This document shows positions 7,091-14,189 of a DNA stretch of 18,096 nt, piece after piece. A program made the position numbers and the translations under genes. This DNA comes from Lachnoclostridium sp. UBA3262 (GTDB lineage Bacteria; Bacillota; Clostridia; Lachnospirales; Lachnospiraceae): positions 1 through 18,096 of the forward strand of contig DEUM01000061.1 of assembly GCA_002362575.1 (NCBI GenBank), read 5' to 3'. Below the pieces are notes generated by a model. The model ran no database searches and was not told where the DNA came from. It saw only the letters and a list, made by a program, of their open reading frames with translations. Numbering within the stretch: the stretch's first letter is position 1; the number at the start of each line of letters is the position of its first letter.

Positions 7091-8203
7091 CTAGTTTGTA
7101 ATCGTCTCCTGTGTCTCTTTATCGAACAGATGAATCTTTGCGCCGTCAAGAGCAATCTTGATTGTATCTCCCGGACGAGCTGTCGTACGAGGATTTACAC
7201 GTACTGTAATATCGTAAGTATCTACTGTGAAATACAGGAATACTTCGGCACCAAGCATCTCGTATACCTTAACGGTAGCTTCCAGTGTCGTATCTGGAGA
7301 ATTGCTGATGAACATTTCCTCATCCTTAATATCCTCAGGACGAATACCGAATACAACTGTTTTTTCCTCATAGCCGCCGTCAATCAGCTTCTTAGCTTTG
7401 TTCTCCGGCAATTTAATGGAGTTAGAGCCGAACATAAGCAGTACGTCGGAACCGGACAGAACAACCTTTGCCTCGATGAAGTTCATCTGAGGAGAACCAA
7501 TGAATCCTGCCACAAACAGATTGTTCGGTTTCATATACAAATCTAACGGAGAGTCAACCTGCTGTACTACACCGTCCTTCATAACTACGATACGGGTACC
7601 AAGTGTCAACGCCTCTGTCTGGTCATGTGTTACATAAATAATCGTTGTTTCCAGTCTCTGATGAAGCTTGGAAATCTCAATACGCATCTGAACACGAAGC
7701 TTTGCATCCAAGTTGGAAAGCGGCTCATCCATAAGGAATACTTTCGGATCACGGACAATCGCACGTCCCATAGCGACACGCTGTCTCTGACCACCGGACA
7801 AAGCCTTTGGCTTACGGTCTAACAAATGCTCAATATCAAGAATTTTAGCTGCCTCATGTACAAGACGGTCAATCTGATCTTTCGGAGTTTTTCTCAGCTT
7901 CAGACCAAATGCCATGTTGTCATATACTGACATATGTGGGTACAACGCATAGTTCTGGAATACCATTGCGATATCTCTGTCCTTTGGCTCTACGTCGTTT
8001 ACCAGCTTATCTCCAATCCATAACTCACCACTCGAAATTTCTTCCAGACCTGCAATCATACGAAGTGTCGTAGATTTTCCACATCCAGATGGTCCTACAA
8101 AGATGATGAACTCTTTGTCTTCAATCTCTAAGTTAAAATCTTTTACTGCATGAAACCCATTCGGGTATATCTTATTGATGTTCTTTAATGATAAACTTGC
8201 CAT
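7091..8203 (-). CDS. ugpC: Carbohydrate ABC importer ATP-binding protein (MsmK/UgpC/MalK family)
   Basis: Cytoplasmic ATPase energising sugar or glycerol-3-phosphate import. Motifs: Walker A GPSGCGKST (37-45), Q-loop VFQNYALYPH (81-90), signature LSGGQ (135-139), Walker B VFLMDEP (155-161), and the H-loop histidine 193. A TOBE-type C-terminal domain occupies about 235-370 and contains FGIRPEDI; such domains are regulatory in MalK. The length of 370 is normal. No permease or solute-binding protein lies nearby, so it probably serves several importers encoded elsewhere, as MsmK does in streptococci. ATG at 8203 has AGGAGG 9 nt upstream. A 146-nt gap separates it from the YitT gene. That gap holds a TATAGT -10-like box (minus strand, near 8254-8259) without a convincing -35, so its promoter remains unsure. 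The substrate cannot be told from the sequence. Confidence 0.93.
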   Translation of the reverse strand: MASLSLKNINKIYPNGFHAVKDFNLEIEDKEFIIFVGPSGCGKSTTLRMIAGLEEISSGELWIGDKLVNDVEPKDRDIAMVFQNYALYPHMSVYDNMAFGLKLRKTPKDQIDRLVHEAAKILDIEHLLDRKPKALSGGQRQRVAMGRAIVRDPKVFLMDEPLSNLDAKLRVQMRIEISKLHQRLETTIIYVTHDQTEALTLGTRIVVMKDGVVQQVDSPLDLYMKPNNLFVAGFIGSPQMNFIEAKVVLSGSDVLLMFGSNSIKLPENKAKKLIDGGYEEKTVVFGIRPEDIKDEEMFISNSPDTTLEATVKVYEMLGAEVFLYFTVDTYDITVRVNPRTTARPGDTIKIALDGAKIHLFDKETQETITN

Positions 8204-8349
8204 TTTCTATTTCCTCCTGGAATATATTTTTTTGTCATTAACATCTAAAAAATACTATACACCAATTTTCGAAAAAACGCCATATCCATTTTACATAAAT
8301 AATTTTAAAACTTTTGTGTAAATTGCATAATGAATTTTTTATAATTCTA

Positions 8350-9204
8350 TTAGAAAGTCTTTTCTGTTTCAAAGCCTTCACCCATAATCTCTCTGGCATC
8401 TGATATGATAACAAAGGCATTTTCGTCTGCCTCCCGCACTATTTTTAAGACAGAAACGGTCTCTTTCCGTGAAATAGCACACATCAGTACATACTTTTCC
8501 CGCCCGGAATACATTCCGGTTCCCTTGAGTGAAGTCACTCCCCGCTGCAGCTTCTCCATAACCTGACCGGCAATCTTTCGTGGCTCGTCTGAAATAATAT
8601 ACAAGAGCTTGGCAAACTTCAAGCCCTCCAGAATACGGTCAATCAGCTTGGATGTCACAAACACTGCTACAATCGAATACAGGCCTGTCCTCATGCCAAA
8701 CACCAGCATACCGCCCGCTACGATAATGCCGTCAATGATAGAAAGAATATTTCCGGCGCTTACCCACGGTATCAGGGGATGCAAAAGCGTACCAAGAAGG
8801 TCCGAGCCGCCTGTCGATGCCCCCCTGCCAAACACAAGCCCGAGTCCGGCTCCATTCAGGGCGCCTCCGAGCAGCGCCGCCATCAGATAATCCTCATGTA
8901 CTACCTTCACGACCGGGACGACAGCCAACAGGATGGAAAAGCAAATCGCCGCATACAGGCTTTTTGCGACAAATGCCATCCCGAATTTCTTGCCTGCAAT
9001 AATAAACAGCGGAACATTTAAAACTGCTGTTGTGATCCAGACCGGAACCGGCAGAAAGTGGTGAACTACAATACCAATTCCTGAAAAGCCACCCGTTACC
9101 ATTGACATTGGCTCATAAATCAGATTGATTCCCAGTGCCATAAGAAAAGTTCCTACGGTAATTATACCATAGGAACTGATTGCTCTTTTCCATGAAAGGA
9201 ACAT
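8350..9204 (-). CDS. YitT family membrane protein with DUF2179 domain
   Basis: Polytopic membrane protein of the YitT group, common in Firmicutes and without a settled function; transport has been suggested. About five or six hydrophobic segments cover residues 10-190, with family-like Gly-rich stretches such as MVTGGFSGIGIVV (35-47) and GRGASTGGSDLLG (126-138). The soluble C-terminal DUF2179 domain (about 200-277) contains KGTGMYSGREK, matching the family pattern. Length 284 is usual. ATG at 9204 follows CGGAGG, and the GT26-like gene ends 6 nt upstream, so it is co-transcribed with the two preceding envelope genes. That context hints at an envelope role but does not prove it. Confidence 0.9.
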   Translation of the reverse strand: MFLSWKRAISSYGIITVGTFLMALGINLIYEPMSMVTGGFSGIGIVVHHFLPVPVWITTAVLNVPLFIIAGKKFGMAFVAKSLYAAICFSILLAVVPVVKVVHEDYLMAALLGGALNGAGLGLVFGRGASTGGSDLLGTLLHPLIPWVSAGNILSIIDGIIVAGGMLVFGMRTGLYSIVAVFVTSKLIDRILEGLKFAKLLYIISDEPRKIAGQVMEKLQRGVTSLKGTGMYSGREKYVLMCAISRKETVSVLKIVREADENAFVIISDAREIMGEGFETEKTF

Positions 9205-9210
9205 GCTATA

Positions 9211-9948
9211 TTACCTCCGCGACTTCTTTTTGGTAATATAGTCGTCCATTTTTCTATTAAATATTCGTTTTCGTAAAGAATGGGAATAAGGAATTTTGGA
9301 AACCCAGCGGAAAGCCCCTGCCAGATGTATTTTCCCCAGCCATTTCGGCACATGGATATTGTCACGCATAATCAATGGCAGAATACTTCCCGCCACAAAA
9401 CACAGTTTAGCATTCAGCTTACTTTTATTATTTTCCAGCCACTCCTCCTGCTCTGTGCTATCCATCGACAAAATAATAATATCCGGCAGTTTCGTATTGA
9501 TATCGTTAATCAGCGTTTCATCTGATACCCCGCTGTCTGCTACATATACCCCTGCCACATTATCCTTTGGAAAATATTCTGTCATATAACGGTACATCGC
9601 CCTCGCTTCTTTCTTATTTCTCAAGACAAGATAATATGTCTTTTCTTCCAATGCAAGAGAGCGGATAAGTTCCTGAAGTGAATGGTAATCCACAACCATG
9701 CCGCCTGTCTCCAGTACCTCCACATGATGCGCTGACAGAATTGCCTTTTCTCCGGGCAAAATCAAATCTGCCTGCCCCAGAACCTGCTTCACAAGTTTAT
9801 TCTCGTCATAAGCGTCAATATAGTCCAGAGAAATCATATGGACAATATTCAGATATTCATTTGATAAATACGATGCCACTTCCTCCTGGAGGGTTTCCTG
9901 TGTCAGCAAATCCAACTCCAAGTCCATGATGCGTATTCTGGTTCCCAT
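9211..9948 (-). CDS. Divergent WecG/TagA/CpsF (GT26) family protein
   Basis: Homologue of glycosyltransferases that add N-acetylmannosamine or a related sugar to a lipid-linked acceptor in teichoic acid or polysaccharide synthesis. Family features: an ADLILPG segment at 60-66 corresponding to the usual ADLxxPDG; an EQEEW segment (166-170) corresponding to the PxQE(K/W) motif; and a C-terminal PKWLGK...AFRWVSKIP stretch (201-220) matching the family's membrane-association region, followed by a very basic tail. The catalytic aspartate of the PDG motif is absent (P65-G66-E67), and the TxN motif near the start is changed (IVHMIS, 35-40). It may be an altered enzyme, with E67 substituting, or a non-catalytic paralogue. 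ATG at 9948 follows AAGGAGG, and the LytR_C protein gene ends 18 nt upstream. Confidence 0.78.
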   Translation of the reverse strand: MGTRIRIMDLELDLLTQETLQEEVASYLSNEYLNIVHMISLDYIDAYDENKLVKQVLGQADLILPGEKAILSAHHVEVLETGGMVVDYHSLQELIRSLALEEKTYYLVLRNKKEARAMYRYMTEYFPKDNVAGVYVADSGVSDETLINDINTKLPDIIILSMDSTEQEEWLENNKSKLNAKLCFVAGSILPLIMRDNIHVPKWLGKIHLAGAFRWVSKIPYSHSLRKRIFNRKMDDYITKKKSRR

Positions 9949-9966
9949 AACTGAACCTCCTTCATT

Positions 9967-11103
9967 CTATGACAAGTTGTCCTGCACTCCCAGAATGATC
10001 TCAATATCTGCTCCGTTTGTAAGCTTCTCTGATGTTTCTTCAATCGTCGCATTCTTAAAATACTTTAACAAATCTTCTCCCCAGCTTTTTTTCTTTGTGA
10101 GAATTTTTGTCTTCTGCAGTTTACCTCCAAAATAATTGCCAACGTCAATTACATTAAGATTATCTGCCTGAAGCTTCTCCTTATAAGCGGCGGCAAGTCC
10201 GGTAATATTACTTGCATTTGTAATCTGTATCGTATGACCGGAAGAAGAACCTTTTGCCTCACTCTTTCCAGAAGCTCCCCCCTTCGTCGGCTGCGGTGAA
10301 GTAAAAGCTTCCGATTCCCAGATATTATTTATCAGTTTCTTATTCTTTCGTTTGCTCAGCAGGAAGACGTCGCCCGACTCTTTCCCATATGCCTCATAGG
10401 CACGGATATACTCCTGCTTTACTTGTGTCAATGCGGAAGAATAATTCTGCTTCTGTGATAATGTAATGTCACAGATTAGTTTATCCCACATACTCTCAAT
10501 TAAGTCATTCATATCTCCCTTTGACTTACATTTCGCCGCATTGGCAAGAAGTGTCTTGCTCGGCTGGTATGCCGGGTTCTTTTTCGATTTCTTTTCAAAA
10601 TATTGATTGAACTGTCCGGATGGCATTGCCGTAAAGTATCCGATATCTGCCTTCAGTTCCTCCTGAAGAATCATAATGCCATACTCGTAAGCTACATCTC
10701 CTGAAAAATAATTGTTAATCTCCGACATCTTTGCCAACTGTGGAAGCTGCTGGCTTACTTTAATGAGCTCCGTGTACGTCTCTCCGGAAATCGATATCTG
10801 GGTATTCGCCGGAATCGTAATGTAAACCAGATTCTTTGTCGTCTCATCAAACAGCTCAAGAACCATGGCTTCTATTTTCTTTGTTTTTTCATCAAAGCTG
10901 TAAATCAGATTGCTGGACTCATTACCAGTATTAACATTAATCACATGCGTATACTGACTGCTCCGCTCCACTCTCGCCGTCTGTTTTAAATACAGCATTG
11001 TCAGGTAATAACCTAGTACACCCACTCCGATAAATAACACAATAATCCCTATCGTCTTCAAAAAAGTTTTCAAAATAATACGAGCCACACTTTGTTTACT
11101 CAT
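9967..11103 (-). CDS. Membrane-anchored LCP-like protein with LytR C-terminal domain
   Basis: A single-pass envelope protein of 378 residues. The anchor is at residues 14-38. Residues about 50-175 resemble the core of LytR-CpsA-Psr (LCP) phosphotransferases, including YITIPANTQI (94-103) where the family has S-I-P-R-D-T. The arginine and aspartate that bind pyrophosphate and metal are thus replaced by A99 and N100. I do not find the later Arg-rich LCP motif either. A Lys-rich helical region and a Gly/Ser linker (275-288) lead to a LytR_C domain (about 289-374, opening with HTIQITNASNITG). LCP enzymes attach teichoic acids or other glycans to peptidoglycan; this copy is probably not an active transferase. 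GGGAGG lies upstream of ATG 11103. First gene of the operon with the GT26-like and YitT genes. Confidence 0.75.
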   Translation of the reverse strand: MSKQSVARIILKTFLKTIGIIVLFIGVGVLGYYLTMLYLKQTARVERSSQYTHVINVNTGNESSNLIYSFDEKTKKIEAMVLELFDETTKNLVYITIPANTQISISGETYTELIKVSQQLPQLAKMSEINNYFSGDVAYEYGIMILQEELKADIGYFTAMPSGQFNQYFEKKSKKNPAYQPSKTLLANAAKCKSKGDMNDLIESMWDKLICDITLSQKQNYSSALTQVKQEYIRAYEAYGKESGDVFLLSKRKNKKLINNIWESEAFTSPQPTKGGASGKSEAKGSSSGHTIQITNASNITGLAAAYKEKLQADNLNVIDVGNYFGGKLQKTKILTKKKSWGEDLLKYFKNATIEETSEKLTNGADIEIILGVQDNLS

Positions 11104-11141
11104 AGGATTCCTCCCTATTTTATGTTTCTTTTCCTGTTCGC

Positions 11142-11156
11142 CCGATGACGCATCGG
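11142..11156. repeat. Leader hairpin CCGATG-ACG-CATCGG
   Basis: CCGATG (11142-11147) and CATCGG (11151-11156) form a perfect 6-bp palindrome with a 3-nt loop. It lies in the predicted 5' leader of the LCP-like operon, just after the likely transcription start. There is no T tract, so it is not a terminator. It could stabilise the RNA end or be an operator. Confidence 0.55.
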
Positions 11157-11173
11157 ACTTAAACGCTCATGTT

Positions 11174-11202
11174 ATTATATCAGATGTATAAAAAATGTAC
11201 AA
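11174..11202 (-). promoter_or_regulatory. Promoter of the LCP-like/GT26/YitT operon
   Basis: Minus strand: TTGTAC (11197-11202), 17-nt spacer, perfect TATAAT (11174-11179). The start of transcription is expected near 11167, giving a leader of about 63 nt before ATG 11103. Confidence 0.8.
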
Positions 11203-11235
11203 CTTTTTTCCAAAATATGTTACTATATTGTAAGC

Positions 11236-11264
11236 AAAAAAGTGCCAGCAGGTTCCAGCACTTT
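11236..11264 (-). terminator. Terminator-like hairpin upstream of the SDR gene, T tract on the minus strand
   Basis: AAAGTGC (11239-11245) pairs with GCACTTT (11258-11264). On the minus strand the stem ends in GCACTTTTTT, which is terminator-like; on the plus strand no T run follows. There is no minus-strand gene directly upstream, because the SDR gene is on the plus strand. It may therefore be a relic terminator, or a hairpin in the SDR leader. Confidence 0.5.
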
Positions 11265-11291
11265 CAAAAAATATAAAGGAGTATAAATGAT

Positions 11292-12035
11292 ATGAATCAG
11301 AAGAAGGTAATCCTTACCGGGGCGTCCGGCGGAATTGGAAGCGCACTCGCCAAAGCCTTTGCCGGTGCCGGCTGCTCACTCGCCCTGCTTGGTAACAGAA
11401 GCACAGAAAAATTGGAAACGCTGACCGCCCTATGCAGGCAGACCGCCTGTCCGGATACAGGTTCCATTTTCTCTCTGACCGGCGATATCAGCCAGATAAA
11501 CAGCGCACAGTCCTTAATGGAGGAAGCCGTTACCAGACTTGGCGGCGTTGATTTGTTAATCAACTGTGCCGGCATTTCTTATATCGGGCTGCTAAGTGAT
11601 ATGCCGCCTGCTGAGTGGGAACGCATACTAAATACAAACCTTTCCTCTGTATTCTACTGCTGTCGTTCCATTGTTCCGCATATGGTTCGCAGACAGACCG
11701 GGAAAATCCTGAACATCTCCTCTGTCTGGGGCAGCCACGGCGCCTCCTGTGAAGTCGCTTACTCTGCCACCAAGGGCGCTGTCAATACTTTCACAAAAGC
11801 TTTAGCAAGGGAACTAGCACCCAGCGGTATCGCCGTAAACGCCCTTGCCTGCGGAATGATAGATACTCCGATGAACCAATGTTTCTCCCCGGAGGAAATA
11901 AAGGATATATGCGATGAGATTCCCGCCGGGCGGATGGGTACACCGGAGGAAGTTGCAGAGACTGCCCTCCTGCTTGCCAAAGCCCCTGTCTACCTGACAG
12001 GGCAGATTGTCACTATCGACGGCGGCTGGTGCTAG
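11292..12035 (+). CDS. SDR-family reductase, YmfI/FabG-like (candidate EF-P 5-aminopentanone reductase)
   Basis: Classical short-chain dehydrogenase/reductase of 247 residues, NAD(P)H-dependent. Motifs: TGASGGIG (9-16, cofactor binding), NCAG (91-94), catalytic S144 in ISSVWG, and Y157/K161 in YSATK. The tail TIDGGWC and the ACGMIDTPMN segment, where FabG has a PG dipeptide, fit the YmfI branch better than true FabG. In B. subtilis YmfI reduces the 5-aminopentanone modification on elongation factor P. No fatty-acid genes are nearby, which also argues against housekeeping FabG. ATG at 11292 has GGAG 10 nt upstream; an earlier ATG at 11287 meets a stop after two codons. It stands alone on the plus strand between two minus-strand operons. 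No clear promoter was identified. Confidence 0.85.
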   Translation: MNQKKVILTGASGGIGSALAKAFAGAGCSLALLGNRSTEKLETLTALCRQTACPDTGSIFSLTGDISQINSAQSLMEEAVTRLGGVDLLINCAGISYIGLLSDMPPAEWERILNTNLSSVFYCCRSIVPHMVRRQTGKILNISSVWGSHGASCEVAYSATKGAVNTFTKALARELAPSGIAVNALACGMIDTPMNQCFSPEEIKDICDEIPAGRMGTPEEVAETALLLAKAPVYLTGQIVTIDGGWC

Positions 12036-12048
12036 CCTGACGATACCA

Positions 12049-12404
12049 AGTCGAACCCATTTTACCGTAGGACAATTGTCAATCCTTTGTGGTCATGCGG
12101 CGGATATCCTACCGTTTCTTGCCGGAACATCACTCCCCGCGAAAAATAAATTGTCCCCTTCGTTTGCAAAAATATTCCACCGCCCTTCGCCAAACTCGTT
12201 GTCTGCATTGTCGCTTTACCTGCCTTTTGGCAGCGTTGTCAAAAGGCAGGTAAAGTGACAGCAGACACCTCAAACAATGCTCGGGCGGCGTATTTGCAAA
12301 CAAGAGAAACAATATTTTTCGGGGAGTGATATAATGGCAAGAAACCATAGGATACTCGCCGCCTTACCAGCATAAAGGAGTAAGCGAACATCCTAGGTTT
12401 GACT
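12049..12404. repeat. Long imperfect inverted repeat (about 175 nt per arm) filling the intergenic region
   Basis: The non-coding stretch between the SDR stop (12035) and the IscU stop (12411) is almost entirely one inverted repeat. At the apex, 16 bases (12214-12229) pair perfectly with 12240-12255 around a 10-nt loop. Outward, TGTCTGC, CGCCC, GTTTGCAAA, GAAAAATA, ATCACTCCCC, TTTCTTGCC, TATCCTA and GCGGCG are each matched in the opposite arm with small bulges. The outermost AGTCGAACC (12049-12057) matches GGTTTGACT (12396-12404). Short reading frames inside it mirror each other because of the symmetry and lack convincing ribosome binding sites, so I call none. Candidates are a MITE-like element, a large structured RNA, or a relic mobile element with no transposase. 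Confidence 0.9.
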
Positions 12405-12418
12405 CGCTCTTTACTCCT
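12376..12418 (-). terminator. Possible terminator hairpin at the end of iscU
   Basis: AGGAGTAAGCGA (12376-12387) can pair with 12404-12418 with a 3-nt bulge. On the minus strand it includes the iscU stop codon and is followed by only TTTATG, a weak T tract. It overlaps the outermost arm of the long inverted repeat, so the two structures compete. Confidence 0.35.
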
Positions 12419-12836
12419 CATCCCCGATATCCGCTTTCGGCTCTTTCAGACCGTCAATCTGAATATTGTTCTTTTTCGCATAATCCCACAGAGCCGCATG
12501 AATTGCCTCCTCCGCCAGCACAGAGCAGTGTACCTTGACCGGAGGCAGTCCGTCCAGCGCTTCCATGACCGCTTTATTCGTAACCTCCAGCGCCTCGTAG
12601 ATAGTTTTCCCCTTCACTAATTCCGTCGCCATACTGCTCGTTGCCACAGCGGCACCACAGCCAAAGGTCTTAAATTTACAATCTTTAATAATCTTTGTAT
12701 CTTCATCAATATCCAGATACATTCTCATGATATCCCCGCACTTTGCGTTTCCCACTGTTCCCATGCCGCTTGCATTTTCTATTTCACCGACATTTCTTGG
12801 GTTCGAAAAGTGGTCCATTACTTTCTCACTGTACAT
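12411..12836 (-). CDS. iscU: IscU/NifU-like Fe-S cluster assembly scaffold
   Basis: Scaffold protein on which [2Fe-2S] and [4Fe-4S] clusters are built from sulfur delivered by the adjacent cysteine desulfurase. In the 141-residue form the three conserved cysteines are C33 (NAKCGD, with D35), C60 (FGCGAAVATSS) and C104 (KVHCSVLAEEAI). The C-terminal extension is short and acidic (KADIGDEE), and there is no NifU-type additional domain. The start chosen is ATG 12836, because GGGAGG lies 8 nt upstream; a longer frame to 12866 has nothing comparable. It overlaps the desulfurase stop by 11 nt, so translation is coupled. This desulfurase-scaffold pair without IscA, HscAB or ferredoxin is a compact form common in Clostridia. 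Confidence 0.96.
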   Translation of the reverse strand: MYSEKVMDHFSNPRNVGEIENASGMGTVGNAKCGDIMRMYLDIDEDTKIIKDCKFKTFGCGAAVATSSMATELVKGKTIYEALEVTNKAVMEALDGLPPVKVHCSVLAEEAIHAALWDYAKKNNIQIDGLKEPKADIGDEE

Positions 12837-14019
12837 CAATATTTCCTCCCTTAACAAAATCCTCATATAATGGTGACATACTTCTCAGTCTTTCAATGAT
12901 AGTTTTCAAATTGTCTACTACATAGTCCGCTTCTTCTCTTGTGGTTGTTTCCGATAAGGTAAGCCGGAGTGAGCCATGTGCAATTTCATGTATCAGTCCG
13001 ATTGCCAACAGTACATGTGAGGGTTCTAATGAACCCGACGTGCACGCAGAGCCGCTCGAAGCGCAGATTCCCTTTGCATCCAGCATTAACAGTAAAGACT
13101 CGCCCTCCACAAAACGAAAACACACATTTACATTGTTTGGGAGACGTTTTTTACGGTGCCCGTTCACTTTCACATACGGAATTTCATTCTCGATGCGTTG
13201 AACCAGATAGTCCCTGACCGCCGCTTCTCTTTCTGCATTTTTCTCCATATCTTTTACTGCCAGACGTGCCGCCTCTCCCATACCAACAATACCCGGTACA
13301 TTGTGCGTACCAGCGCGGCGTGAACTCTCCTGTGCACCTCCGTGAATCAATGTCCCAAGCCGGATTCCCTTTCGTATATAGAGGCATCCGACACCTTTTG
13401 GACCACCAAATTTGTGTCCGCTGGCGCTGAGCATATCTATATTCATCTCCTGCACATCAATCGGTATATGTCCAAATGCCTGAACCGCATCCGTGTGAAA
13501 TAAAACGCCGTGCTTCCTTGCTACAGCACCAATCTCCTGAATCGGCTCAATCGTACCAATCTCATTGTTTGCAAACATTATGGTAATCAATATCGTGTCC
13601 GGGCGGATGGCAGCTTCCACATCCTCCGGTGATACAAGACCGTCCTCATCTACATCCAGATATGTTACCTCATAGCCGTTTTTCTCCAGCCATCCACAAG
13701 TATTCAGCACCGCATGGTGTTCTATTTTCGATGTAATGATATGGCGTCCTTTGTCTTTCATCGCTTCTGCCGCACCCTTTATCGCCCAGTTATCGGATTC
13801 GCTTCCTCCGGCAGTAAAGTAGATTTCTTCCGGCTCTGCGTTTATCGCATCCGCCAGCTGTTTTCTCGCCTTCCCGACTGCCTGTTCTGCCTTCTGTGCA
13901 AAATTGTATAGGCTGGAAGGATTGCTATAAATTTCCGTAAAATACGGCTTCATCGCCTCAAACACATCCGGTCTGAGTGCCGTCGTCGCCGCATTATCCA
14001 TATATATATAAGAGTTCAT
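12826..14019 (-). CDS. iscS: Cysteine desulfurase (NifS/IscS type)
   Basis: PLP-dependent class V aminotransferase-fold enzyme that converts cysteine to alanine and passes the persulfide sulfur to IscU, and possibly to thiamine or tRNA pathways. Active-site residues visible: H101 in EHHAV, N152, D177 and Q180 in HTDAVQ, the PLP lysine K203 in SGHKFGGPKG, and catalytic C326 in SSGSACTSG on the mobile loop. The 397-residue length is normal for the NifS/IscS group. ATG at 14019 follows AAGGAG. Behind it is a near-consensus promoter (14063-14091). The IscR repressor that often leads such operons is not adjacent; upstream on this strand is the terminator of the large repeat protein gene. The call nifS would be equally acceptable. 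Confidence 0.96.
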   Translation of the reverse strand: MNSYIYMDNAATTALRPDVFEAMKPYFTEIYSNPSSLYNFAQKAEQAVGKARKQLADAINAEPEEIYFTAGGSESDNWAIKGAAEAMKDKGRHIITSKIEHHAVLNTCGWLEKNGYEVTYLDVDEDGLVSPEDVEAAIRPDTILITIMFANNEIGTIEPIQEIGAVARKHGVLFHTDAVQAFGHIPIDVQEMNIDMLSASGHKFGGPKGVGCLYIRKGIRLGTLIHGGAQESSRRAGTHNVPGIVGMGEAARLAVKDMEKNAEREAAVRDYLVQRIENEIPYVKVNGHRKKRLPNNVNVCFRFVEGESLLLMLDAKGICASSGSACTSGSLEPSHVLLAIGLIHEIAHGSLRLTLSETTTREEADYVVDNLKTIIERLRSMSPLYEDFVKGGNIDVQ

Positions 14020-14062
14020 TATTATAATCTCCTTTTCATATTATTTCTATAGGTTATATATA

Positions 14063-14091
14063 ATAATAGAACAGATTTGCCGCTTTGTCAA
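14063..14091 (-). promoter_or_regulatory. Sigma-A promoter of the cysteine desulfurase-iscU operon
   Basis: Minus strand: perfect TTGACA (14086-14091), 17-nt spacer, TATTAT (14063-14068). The leader to ATG 14019 is about 37 nt. An ACCTATAG-containing AT-rich stretch follows the -10, but I cannot assign it to a known regulator. Confidence 0.88.
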
Positions 14092-14134
14092 TCCCCAACC
14101 AAAACCATTTCTTTCCGCAACGGAACTGTAAAAC

Positions 14135-14171
14135 AAAAGAGGACAGGCTGTCAAACTTCCTGTCCTCTTTT
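14135..14171 (-). terminator. Intrinsic terminator of the large repeat protein gene
   Basis: AAAAGAGGACAGG (14135-14147) and CCTGTCCTCTTTT (14159-14171) form a perfect 13-bp stem with an 11-nt loop. On the minus strand the hairpin runs into TTTTGTTTT. It lies 18 nt past the stop at 14190. Confidence 0.92.
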
Positions 14172-14189
14172 TCGAAACGATTGCCATAT

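Noticed and set aside
12007..12421. Small open frames of 60-83 codons on both strands in the iscU-SDR gap
   Set aside because: They mirror each other (LYLPFG.../LYLPFD...) because of the long inverted repeat, and none has a convincing start signal.
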